DNA from: JAQGMJ01 sp036271855
GTDB taxonomy: Bacteria; Pseudomonadota; Gammaproteobacteria; Burkholderiales; JAEUOS01
NCBI GenBank assembly: GCA_036271855.1
Contig: DATAZV010000190.1
Span: 1-14,383 of the forward strand
DNA length: 14,383 bases
Direction: 5' to 3'
In this document: in pieces, positions 1 to 6,169 of the stretch
Numbering within the stretch: the stretch's first letter is position 1
Layout: every line of letters starts with the position of its first letter
Notes under the pieces: model-generated
Database searches by the model: none
Told to the model about the DNA's origin: nothing
What the model saw: only the letters and a program-made list of their open reading frames with translations
Program-made: the position numbers and the translations under genes

Positions 1-740
1 GCGTCCTGCATCTGCTTGCGGATCAGGATCATGTCGTTGGTGTAGCCGGCAACGAATATCCAGTCCGGCTTGAGCGCCTTGATCTGCACCAGCGCACCGG
101 CGTGGTCCATCGCGCCCAGCGCGAATTTTTCGTTGTACACCAGCTCGAAGCCGCGTTTTTTGGCGGACTTGCCGATTTCGTTCGCCATCGCGCTGGGGAA
201 CAGGTCATTGCGCGCCAGGACGGCAACGCGGGCGCCCTTGGGCAGCTTCGCCTTGGCCAGATCGGCCAGCGGCTCGGTCAGCGAGTCATTCGGTGTGAAC
301 AGGCCGAAAATGTATTTGTGCCCCTGGTCGAACACCTCCACCGAGGACGCCGTGGCGGCGATATTGGGGATGCCGTTTTTCTCCGTCACCGCGCTCACCG
401 CCTTGGTGGCGCCCGAGCCGAACGGCGAGAACAGGTAGTCCACCTTGTCCTGGGTGATCAGCTTGTCGGCCAGTTGCACCGCGCGCGGCGTGTTCGACTG
501 GTAGTCGGCGTAGACCATTTCCACCTTCAGGCGCACCTTGCCCACCTGAATGCCGCCAGCCTTGTTGACCGTATCGGCCCACAGGTCGTGGCCTTGCTTG
601 AGGCGCTGGCCTTCCGGCGAGAGCCCGCCGGTCATCGGCAAGGGGGCGCCGATCCTGATGGTGGTTTGCGCACAGGCCAGGCTACAGGCGGTGGCCAGCA
701 GCGCGGCCGCCAGGTGCATCGGCAGGGATCGTGGTTTCAT
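1..740 (-). CDS. Liv-type ABC transporter substrate-binding protein, 3' end outside the window
   Basis: This is a periplasmic ligand-binding protein of the leucine/isoleucine/valine-binding type (Peripla_BP_6, type I fold), which delivers a solute to an ABC permease. The 246 visible residues start with a Sec signal peptide (basic MKPR, an Ala/Leu-rich core, likely cleavage after ACA at about residue 24). The first strand of the mature protein is TIRIGAPLPMTGGLSPEG, followed by the family's GHDLWADTVNKAGGI helix, a segment like DYLFSPFGSGATKAVSAV and a second-lobe strand ARVAVLARNDLFPSAMA. The ATG at 738-740 has a GGAGA ribosome site nine bases upstream. The C-terminal third is missing because the window ends. 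It lies 16 bp downstream of a RidA gene and is probably co-transcribed with both RidA genes, so its ligand may be related to their substrate. The ligand cannot be told from sequence: Liv-type receptors also bind amides, urea and aromatic acids. The family call is secure. Confidence 0.85.
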   Translation of the reverse strand, partial: MKPRSLPMHLAAALLATACSLACAQTTIRIGAPLPMTGGLSPEGQRLKQGHDLWADTVNKAGGIQVGKVRLKVEMVYADYQSNTPRAVQLADKLITQDKVDYLFSPFGSGATKAVSAVTEKNGIPNIAATASSVEVFDQGHKYIFGLFTPNDSLTEPLADLAKAKLPKGARVAVLARNDLFPSAMANEIGKSAKKRGFELVYNEKFALGAMDHAGALVQIKALKPDWIFVAGYTNDMILIRKQMQD

Positions 741-756
741 GTAGGCTTCTCCGGTT

Positions 757-1176
757 TCAGGGGGCGGGGTTGCGGGCGACTGCAATTGCTTCGATTTCCA
801 GGTCGGCCTCGAAGGGCCAGGAGCCCACCGCCACGCAGGTGCGCGCCGGCGGCAGCGTGCCGAAGCACTCGCGGTAGATGCGGTTGATCTGGCCGAAAAA
901 TCCCGCATTGGCGACATACAGCGTCACCATCACCGTCTCGTCCAGCGACGAACCGGCCGCCCCCAGCACCAGCGCGAGGTTGTCGATGGCCTGGCGCAGT
1001 TGTGCCTCAAGTCCCTGGTTGACCATCTCTCCGGTGGCCGGGTCGATCGGCGGCAGGCCGGAGACGAAGACGAAGCCGTTCGCCTTCACCGCCACGGACA
1101 ATGGAACACCGCGCCGGGCAATCGCATCCGAAAGCCCCGGCACCGTGATGTGCTGGATCGGCGCGGTGGCACTCAT
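757..1176 (-). CDS. RidA/YjgF/YER057c/UK114 family protein, cytoplasmic
   Basis: This 139-residue protein has full-length RidA form. Family members hydrolyse reactive enamines and imines released by PLP enzymes; some relatives are aminoacrylate or 2-aminomuconate deaminases. Visible marks are the core strand FVFVSGLPPIDPATGEM (about residues 35-51), QLRQAIDNLALVLGAAGSSLDETVMVTLYV (59-88) and the C-terminal signature PPARTCVAVGSW...LEIEAIA. R112 matches the conserved carboxylate-binding Arg (R105 in E. coli RidA) and E127 matches the conserved Glu (E120). There is no signal peptide, so it should be cytoplasmic. Its ATG overlaps the TGA of the upstream RidA gene (ATGA at 1173-1176), which implies translational coupling, and the solute-binding protein gene follows after 16 bp. 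The catalytic Arg supports deaminase or imine-hydrolase capability, but the physiological substrate is unknown. Confidence 0.9.
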   Translation of the reverse strand: MSATAPIQHITVPGLSDAIARRGVPLSVAVKANGFVFVSGLPPIDPATGEMVNQGLEAQLRQAIDNLALVLGAAGSSLDETVMVTLYVANAGFFGQINRIYRECFGTLPPARTCVAVGSWPFEADLEIEAIAVARNPAP

Positions 1177-1739
1177 GCGCGCAGCGCGAATTCGGCGTTG
1201 ATCTCGCAGGGCGCGTTCAGCGGCAATACGTTCACCCCGACTGCCGTGCGCGTGTGCCGGCCCGCTTCGCCGAACACCTCCACCATCAGGTCGGAAATGC
1301 CGTTCATCACCTGCGGCTGCTGGGTGAATTCGTTCGCCGAAGCGACGAAGCCGTCGATGCGCAGCACGCCGGCGACGCGGTCGAGATTGCCGTCCAGCGC
1401 TCGCTTGAGCAGCGCGAGCATGTTGATCCCCACCAGGCGCGTCGCGGCGCGTCCCTGCTCGAGCGTCAGTTCGGCGCCCAGGCGCCCGCGAAACAGCAGT
1501 TCACCGGGCGCCTTGAAGGGTATCTGCCCGGAAATATAGATGACGTTGTGGTGGAGCAGCGTCGGAACGTAGTTGGCCACCGGCGCCGGTCCGCTGGCGG
1601 GCAGCTCGATGCCGAGCTCGCGCAGGCGATCCTCGATCCTGGTGGCCCGCGGTGCCTGGGCGTGGGCGGGCCGCACGCCGGCGAGCAACGCCGCCGCGCC
1701 GCCGAACTGCATCAGGACGCGTCGTTTCGGTTGGTTCAT
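1173..1739 (-). CDS. RidA-family protein with N-terminal export signal
   Basis: This 188-residue protein combines a leader with a RidA-like domain. The leader reads MNQPKRRVLMQFGGAAALL, has paired arginines at 6-7, and ends at a likely AHA|Q cleavage site after residue 27. This looks like a Tat-type or strongly basic Sec signal. The mature part matches the RidA subgroup that begins EDRLRELGIELP, with strands NVIYISGQIPF (65-75), LEQGRAATRLVGINMLALL (93-111), FVASANEFTQQPQVMNGISD (131-150), VEVFGEAGRHTRTAVGVNVL (153-172) and CEINAEF at the end. R164 aligns with the catalytic Arg of RidA and E179 with the conserved Glu. The ATG at 1737-1739 has an AGGAG site five bases upstream. The family is normally cytoplasmic, so an exported member beside a cytoplasmic one is unusual. 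The signal could be a wrong-start artefact, but the good ribosome site argues for this start. Function in the periplasm is unknown. Confidence 0.82.
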   Translation of the reverse strand: MNQPKRRVLMQFGGAAALLAGVRPAHAQAPRATRIEDRLRELGIELPASGPAPVANYVPTLLHHNVIYISGQIPFKAPGELLFRGRLGAELTLEQGRAATRLVGINMLALLKRALDGNLDRVAGVLRIDGFVASANEFTQQPQVMNGISDLMVEVFGEAGRHTRTAVGVNVLPLNAPCEINAEFALRA

Positions 1740-1751
1740 CGCAGCTCCTCT

Positions 1752-1773
1752 CAGTGATCAATGCGACTCACTG
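1752..1773. promoter_or_regulatory. Inverted repeat upstream of the exported RidA gene
   Basis: CAGTGA (1752-1757) and TCACTG (1768-1773) form a perfect 6-bp inverted repeat with a 10-bp spacer. Interleaved with it is a second pair, TCAAT (1758-1762) and ATTGA (1775-1779). The pair lies 13-40 bp upstream of the RidA start, where a repressor operator or the edge of a promoter would be expected. No strong -35/-10 pair was recognised. The role is inferred from position and symmetry only. Confidence 0.35.
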
Positions 1774-1818
1774 TATTGAGGACTGGCGCCGCGCAGAAGA
1801 GCCGATTGAACAACTCCA

Positions 1819-1852
1819 TGTTGCTGTACCGGCAACACGGGCCCATCGCCCG
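1819..1852. other. Two adjacent short stem-loops in the 1740-1908 spacer
   Basis: TGTTGC (1819-1824) pairs with GCAACA (1832-1837) across a 7-nt loop. Immediately beside it CGGGC (1838-1842) pairs with GCCCG (1848-1852) across 5 nt. They lie between the end of the hydroxyacid dehydrogenase gene and the start of the RidA genes. Neither is followed by a T run on the minus strand, so they are not clear intrinsic terminators. They may be leader structures of the RidA transcript or operators. Confidence 0.35.
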
Positions 1853-1875
1853 GATTTGATGCATGCGCGCTGCGG

Positions 1876-1895
1876 GCGCACCAAATGTGGTGCGC
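1876..1895. terminator. Perfect 8-bp palindrome just after the hydroxyacid dehydrogenase gene
   Basis: GCGCACCA (1876-1883) and TGGTGCGC (1888-1895) are exact reverse complements around the 4-nt loop AATG. The structure begins 13 bp past the TAG stop of the dehydrogenase gene, the usual place for a transcript end. The minus-strand continuation is CCGCAG with no T tract, so intrinsic termination would be weak. A 3'-end protecting hairpin or a 20-bp operator for the downstream RidA unit are equally possible. Confidence 0.4.
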
Positions 1896-1908
1896 GAATG
1901 TCTCCTGC

Positions 1909-3003
1909 CTATCGCGCCGGCCGGGTGGAACCTTGCAGGTGCGACTCGATCTCCAGCAGCATCTCCCGCGCATCGTCCAGCCCATTGCGCCGCGACGCGC
2001 CGCCCAGGTGCGGGGTCACGATGACGTTGTCGAAGTCGAGCAGCGGCTCGTCCTCCGGTGCAGGCTCCTTGGGAAGTACATCGAGCCCGGCGCCGGCAAG
2101 ACGGCCCGAGCGCAAGGCCGCCAGCAGCGCAGCCTGATTCACGATCTCGGCGCGCGAGGTATTCACCAGATAGGCGCCCGGCCGCATGCGCGACAAGGCG
2201 GCCTCACCGACAAGATCCCTGGTTTCCTCGGACATCGGCACGTGCACGCTCAAGTAATCAGACGAGGCGAACAATTCGTCGAACGTGCAGTAACCCACGC
2301 CGAGGGCCGCCTCCTGCGCCGCCTGCAGGCGATGCCGCTTGTGATACAGGACCCGCATGCCGAATGCGCGGGCGAGCATTGCCGTTTCGCGCCCGATCTC
2401 TCCGAAACCCAGCAGGCCCAGGGTGGTGCCATGCAAGGTGCGCAGGTCCGGGATGCGGCCGAAGTTGGCCTTGGCGGTATGGCGGCCATCGTAGGGCCGG
2501 TACGCATATCCCGCGGCGGCGAGCCGGTCCACCGTCACCAGTCCGTTGATCAGCGACAGGCGCTTGGCCAGCGCCAGCACCAGCATCATGGTGTGCTCGC
2601 CCATGGCGATGTTGGTACGGCGCCGCAGTGTTCTGGCGGCCACACCCTTGCGTTCGCACGCCGGCGCGTCCACGTTGTCGGCCACCGCGCCGAAGTTCTG
2701 CACCAGCGTGAGCTTCGGCGCGAGCGCCAGTTCGTCGGCACCGACGCGCAGGCTTTCGACGATCGCCACGTCACTGGTCGGCAGGTGCTCGCGCAATTCT
2801 TCCTGGCTGCCCACCAACTGAATCTGCGCCGGATAAAGCGCCGGCAGCATGGCTCTCATGTCCGTCAGCCAGGCGCCGAAGTCCGGCGGATCGGTGGAAT
2901 TGAAATCGGCGAACGCGGCTACGCGCTCCAGTGATGCCGATGGATCCAGGATCACCTGGATCAAACGTAAAACGCGGTCTTCCTCGACGACGATCTTGCG
3001 CAT
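1909..3003 (-). CDS. D-isomer-specific 2-hydroxyacid dehydrogenase (NAD-dependent)
   Basis: A 364-residue member of the D-2-hydroxyacid dehydrogenase family (phosphoglycerate/glyoxylate/formate dehydrogenase relatives), predicted to interconvert a 2-oxoacid and a D-2-hydroxyacid with NAD(P)H in the cytoplasm. The N-terminal catalytic lobe includes LVQNFGAVADNVD (100-112), a divergent form of the substrate-loop region, and ANIA-like TNIAMGEHTMMLVLALAKR (130-148). The nucleotide-binding lobe has LGLLGFGEIGRETA with the GxGxxG at 199-204. The catalytic triad is visible as R284 (NTSRAEIVN), E313 (KEP) and H332 (TPHLGG). The family is usually about 310-350 residues; the extra length is at the N terminus. 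The ATG at 3001-3003 has only a weak ribosome site (ACGGAAA). It begins 21 bp after the MmgE/PrpD gene ends, so it is probably in that operon. The substrate is not determinable; reduction of a 2-oxoacid from ring breakdown is an inference. Confidence 0.88.
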   Translation of the reverse strand: MRKIVVEEDRVLRLIQVILDPSASLERVAAFADFNSTDPPDFGAWLTDMRAMLPALYPAQIQLVGSQEELREHLPTSDVAIVESLRVGADELALAPKLTLVQNFGAVADNVDAPACERKGVAARTLRRRTNIAMGEHTMMLVLALAKRLSLINGLVTVDRLAAAGYAYRPYDGRHTAKANFGRIPDLRTLHGTTLGLLGFGEIGRETAMLARAFGMRVLYHKRHRLQAAQEAALGVGYCTFDELFASSDYLSVHVPMSEETRDLVGEAALSRMRPGAYLVNTSRAEIVNQAALLAALRSGRLAGAGLDVLPKEPAPEDEPLLDFDNVIVTPHLGGASRRNGLDDAREMLLEIESHLQGSTRPAR

Positions 3004-3024
3004 GGCGGATTTCCGTAAGATGAT

Positions 3025-4410
3025 TTACCGGCGCGCTGCGCCGAGCGTGGCCATCAGCTCCGCCACGCTGCCGTCGCCGCGCTGGATGGTCTGCAGGATC
3101 GCTTCCACCCGCGCCGGTCCCAGGTGCGGCTGCGCGCAATCGGCAAACTTCTGCCGCAATTCGGCAGGCGACGCCGGATTTGTGGGCGAGCCCTTGTGCA
3201 CCGCCACCGTCTCGCGCAGTACGCGGCCATCGCGGGTTTCGATTTCCACCGTCACCGGCTGCTCGAAGGGCGCCTTGCGCACCTCGGGCCGGGCCTCCGA
3301 CAAATGCTCGGGCACCCGCACCTCGATCATTTCGAGCAGATTGAGAATCTGCGGGCGCCGCACCGCGTTATCGGTAAACGAAGCCAGTGTTGGCCGGCCG
3401 TCCAGAAAGGTCGCCGCCACGCAATACTCCAGCGAAGTCTTGCCCTGCAATCCATTTTTCGGCCGGCTATGGATCAGGGTACGCGGATACATATAGCTCA
3501 CCTCGCAGCGGATGCGCCGCAGGTCGCCGGCCTTCACCCCGTGCTTGCGCTGCAGTTCCATCGCGCAGTCGACGGCGAACAGCGGCGGCCTGCCGCAAGG
3601 GTAGAGCTTGAAAGTGGCGCCGGGCGAGATGATGAAAAACGGCCGGCCCCATTTCGGCAGGTTTTCGGCCAGCAAGTCCGGCGACCACTCGCGCGAAAAC
3701 ACTTCGCCCAGGCTCATGCGGCCGTCGAAGATTTCCGGGTCCGCGGTAAAGCCGCGCTGCGCCAGTTGCGCCGCGCGCACGCCGTTGCTCGCTGCCAGGC
3801 CGCTATGCAGCGACATGGTCATGCTGCCGAAATTGCGCCGCATGCCGCCGGCCATCGAAGCGGCGATGCCCAGCGCATGCGCCATCGCCTGTGCATCCAG
3901 TTTCAATATCAGCCCACTGGCCACCACCGCCGCCAGAGTGCCTTGCGTCGCCGTGGCGTGCCAGCCGGTTTCATAGTGCGATGGATTGAGCAGGGTGCCG
4001 AAACGGCACTCCACCTCGTAGCCGACCACAAAAGCGCGCAGGGCCTCGCGCAGGCCCAGGCCCTGCAACTCCGCCATCGCCAGCACCGCCGGCAGCAGCG
4101 GCCCGGAAGGGTGGCCGCGCATCTCCGCCTGGTTGTCGTCGAACAACTGCAGGCTGATCATCGTGCCGTTGACCAGCGCCACGTCCGCCGGCCGCGCCCG
4201 CTCGCCGTAGCCGATTACCGTGGCAGCGCCGTCCGGCCGCGCCTGGATGTGCAATTCGCGCAGCGTGTCGATCGGCGCCTCGCCGTAGGCGGAGAAGCCC
4301 GCCGCCAGGCTGTCGGTCAGGCAATTGCGCGCCGCGTCGAGTTCCTCGTCGCCGACTTGCGCCGGCAACTCATTGCAGCACTTGTCGATCAGTTCGGCAG
4401 TCAGGGACAT
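3025..4410 (-). CDS. MmgE/PrpD family protein
   Basis: A 461-residue member of the MmgE/PrpD family, which includes 2-methylcitrate dehydratase, cis-aconitate decarboxylase and iminodisuccinate epimerase; all act on small polycarboxylates. Family landmarks are LVNGTMISLQLFDD (79-92), GHPSGPLLPAVLAMAE (99-114), ETGWHATATQGTLAAVVA (147-164), MRRNFGSMTMSLHSGLAASN (190-209), FKLYPCGRPP (267-276) and GKTSLEYCVAATFLDG (323-338). Length is normal for the family and the reading frame is intact. H100, H151 and K268 are present. However, the aspartate two residues before the DD pair is Leu (L89), and the Lys normally found in the T-K-x-L-H segment is Met (M199), so the chemistry may differ from the decarboxylase/dehydratase members. 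It sits 31 bp downstream of a Bug/TctC receptor gene and 21 bp upstream of the hydroxyacid dehydrogenase gene. The ribosome site is weak (AAGG some 12 bp before the ATG). Family certain; reaction unknown. Confidence 0.88.
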   Translation of the reverse strand: MSLTAELIDKCCNELPAQVGDEELDAARNCLTDSLAAGFSAYGEAPIDTLRELHIQARPDGAATVIGYGERARPADVALVNGTMISLQLFDDNQAEMRGHPSGPLLPAVLAMAELQGLGLREALRAFVVGYEVECRFGTLLNPSHYETGWHATATQGTLAAVVASGLILKLDAQAMAHALGIAASMAGGMRRNFGSMTMSLHSGLAASNGVRAAQLAQRGFTADPEIFDGRMSLGEVFSREWSPDLLAENLPKWGRPFFIISPGATFKLYPCGRPPLFAVDCAMELQRKHGVKAGDLRRIRCEVSYMYPRTLIHSRPKNGLQGKTSLEYCVAATFLDGRPTLASFTDNAVRRPQILNLLEMIEVRVPEHLSEARPEVRKAPFEQPVTVEIETRDGRVLRETVAVHKGSPTNPASPAELRQKFADCAQPHLGPARVEAILQTIQRGDGSVAELMATLGAARR

Positions 4411-4441
4411 TCTTTTACGTGGCCTTGTTCGGTATGGTTGT

Positions 4442-5440
4442 CTAGTTGCCGGCGGCGATGCCCGCGTCCTTCACCACCTTGGCCCAGCGCACGATTTCGC
4501 CCTGCACGAAGCTCCTGAACTGCGCCGGCGTATTCGCCGGTACGCCTTCGAAAGCATCCTTGCCGATGCGCTGTTTCAGCGCCGCGCTCTGCATTCCCGC
4601 GTTCACCTCGGTGTTGAGCCGGTCGACCACCGCCCGCGGCGTGCGCACCGGCGCGAACAGGCCGAACCAGTCGCTCACCTCGAAGCCGGGCAGGGTGGCG
4701 GCGATGGTCGGAATTTCCGGCGCCAGCGGCGAGGGCGTCAGGCTGGAGACAGCCAAAGGCACCAGCCGGCCGGCGCGCACAAAGGGCATTACCGTGCTCA
4801 TGCCGATCAGCATCACCTGCACATTGCCGCCCAGCAGATCGGTCACTGCCAGCGCCGCGCCCTTGTAGGGCACATGCATGATGCGGGTGCCGGCGACGCG
4901 GTTGAACGACTCCATCGCCAGGTGGCTGGCGCTGCCCGGCCCCGCGGTACCGTAGTTGAGCTCGCCCGGCTTGGACTTCGCCAGCGCGATCAGCTCCGTC
5001 ACGGTTTTGACATTCAGCATCGGCGGCACCACCATGATGCTGGGAATGGTGGCCGCGCGCACCACCGGCGCGAAGTCGCGCATGGTGTCAAAGGGCACCT
5101 TCGATATGCTGGGGTTGACGGTGACCACGCCGGCACTGGTCACCATCAGGGTATAGCCGTCGGGTGCCGCCTTGGCCAGCATGTCGGCGCCGATGCTGCC
5201 GCCCGCGCCCGCGTGGTTTTCCACCACCACCGGCTGGCCCATGCGTTGCGCCAGCACCTCGGCCACCACCCGTCCCATCACGTCGGTCGGGCCGCCGGCG
5301 GGGAAGGGCACGATCATGCGAATCTGGCGCTCGGGGTAATTCGCGCCTTGGGCGCAGGCGGCTCCGGCCTGGGCGAATCCCAGGCAGGCGAAGCCGAGTA
5401 CGCAAAGGCCGCGGATATTGCGTTGCAATAATCTTTGCAT
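4442..5440 (-). CDS. Bug/TctC-family tripartite tricarboxylate transporter substrate-binding protein
   Basis: A periplasmic receptor of the Bordetella uptake gene (Bug) type, which captures carboxylates or aromatic acids for TctAB permeases or acts in sensing. Starting at the ATG at 5438-5440 it has 332 residues, the normal family length. It has a signal peptide (MQRLLQRNIRGLCVLGFAC...) ending at ACAQG about residue 30, then the hallmark start YPERQIRMIVPFPAGGPTDV. Other landmarks are VVENHAGAGGSIGADMLAKA, PDGYTLMVTSAG, LNYGTAGPGSASHLAME, MHVPYKGAALAVTDLLGGNV and a C-terminal FRSFVQGEIVRWAKVVKDAGI. The frame stays open upstream to a TTG at 5503 and an ATG at 5491, but those would put 17-21 extra residues before the basic start of the signal peptide. 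No clear ribosome site marks any of these starts. No tctA or tctB gene is in the window, as is common for Bug genes. It leads the probable operon with the MmgE/PrpD and dehydrogenase genes. Confidence 0.9.
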   Translation of the reverse strand: MQRLLQRNIRGLCVLGFACLGFAQAGAACAQGANYPERQIRMIVPFPAGGPTDVMGRVVAEVLAQRMGQPVVVENHAGAGGSIGADMLAKAAPDGYTLMVTSAGVVTVNPSISKVPFDTMRDFAPVVRAATIPSIMVVPPMLNVKTVTELIALAKSKPGELNYGTAGPGSASHLAMESFNRVAGTRIMHVPYKGAALAVTDLLGGNVQVMLIGMSTVMPFVRAGRLVPLAVSSLTPSPLAPEIPTIAATLPGFEVSDWFGLFAPVRTPRAVVDRLNTEVNAGMQSAALKQRIGKDAFEGVPANTPAQFRSFVQGEIVRWAKVVKDAGIAAGN

Positions 5441-5600
5441 GGCGATGAACGCGTGGAGACAAAAGGCCGGCCGGACGATGACCGCGAGCATGGTACCGCG
5501 CAATGGCGGCTGTGCCGGATGAACAGTTGCTAATCCGCCGATTCACTGGAATAGCCCGAGCCGGGGGTGCGTAGCCATCGCCTTTCATCCGGCGAAGGAC

Positions 5601-5606
5601 TATATT
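5601..5606 (+). promoter_or_regulatory. Possible -10 element for the molybdenum hydroxylase genes
   Basis: TATATT is the best -10-like hexamer in the 257-bp divergent spacer (5441-5697) and would give a leader of about 85 nt before the GTG start at 5698. No good -35 hexamer stands 17 bp upstream. A small inverted repeat, TCGCC (5578-5582) with GGCGA (5591-5595), overlaps where the polymerase would bind. The spacer must also serve the leftward Bug operon, for which no convincing promoter was recognised. Apart from these weak signals I see nothing in the spacer. Confidence 0.25.
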
Positions 5607-5697
5607 GAGGGAAGCGCGCCCGGGTGCGGGATGCGCGACACAAAATACAAAACGCATGCCGCCATGCCGGCAGCCGCTACAAGGACAGGAGACCAAG

Positions 5698-6159
5698 GTG
5701 GCCAAACAGTTCAACCTGAACGTCAATGGCAAGGCGCACGCCATCACGGCGGACCCGCAGATGCCCTTGCTCTATGCCCTGCGCGACGACCTCGGCATGC
5801 ACGAGCCACGCTTCGGCTGCGGCCTGGCGCAATGCGGCGCCTGCACGGTATTGCTTAACGGCGAGCCGGCACGCTCCTGCTCGGTGCCGGTAAGCGCCGT
5901 CGGCGTCGCCAAAATCACCACCCTGGCCGGCATCGGCACGGAAAAAAAGCCGCACAAGGTGCAGGCCGCCTTCATCGAGGAACAGGTGCCGCAATGCGGC
6001 TACTGCCTCAACGGCTGGGTCATGACCTCGGTGGCCCTGCTGGAGAAAAATCCGCATCCCAGCGACGCCGAAATCCGCCAGGCCTTGACCGGCCTGAAGT
6101 GCCGCTGCGGCACCCACCTGAGCATCCTGCGTGCCGTCAAGCGCGCGGCGCAGGCTTGA
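5698..6159 (+). CDS. (2Fe-2S)-binding small subunit of an isoquinoline 1-oxidoreductase/nicotinate dehydrogenase-type enzyme (IorA-like)
   Basis: This 153-residue protein is the electron-transfer subunit of a xanthine-oxidase-family hydroxylase, carrying two [2Fe-2S] clusters between the molybdenum site and an external acceptor. The plant-ferredoxin-type cluster ligands are C41, C46, C49 and C61 (CGLAQCGACT then ARSC). The C-terminal helical cluster uses C100, C103, C135 and C137 (QCGYC and KCRCGTH). I chose the GTG at 5698-5700 because an AGGAGA ribosome site lies five bases before it and the ferredoxin fold begins at once (VAKQFNLNVNGKAHAITADP). The same frame runs upstream to a TTG at 5605, without family sequence. 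The large-subunit gene follows after 10 bp. This subunit has no signal peptide of its own, and its partner has a Tat-type leader, so the complex would be exported folded. Family assignment is firm; the substrate is not. Confidence 0.92.
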   Translation: MAKQFNLNVNGKAHAITADPQMPLLYALRDDLGMHEPRFGCGLAQCGACTVLLNGEPARSCSVPVSAVGVAKITTLAGIGTEKKPHKVQAAFIEEQVPQCGYCLNGWVMTSVALLEKNPHPSDAEIRQALTGLKCRCGTHLSILRAVKRAAQA

Positions 6160-6169
6160 GGGAGCGGCC

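Noticed and set aside
5441..5503. N-terminal extension of the Bug receptor to the TTG at 5503 or the ATG at 5491.
   Set aside because: It would place extra residues before a standard signal peptide, no ribosome site supports it, and the ATG at 5440 gives the usual family length.
5505..5540. Weak dyads around CGGAT (5516-5520) and ATCCG (5533-5537) in the divergent spacer.
   Set aside because: Five-base arms with a 12-bp gap are expected by chance in GC-rich DNA; not enough to call an operator.
5605..5697. Upstream in-frame extension of the [2Fe-2S] subunit.
   Set aside because: It lacks family sequence, and an AGGAGA site points to the GTG at 5698.
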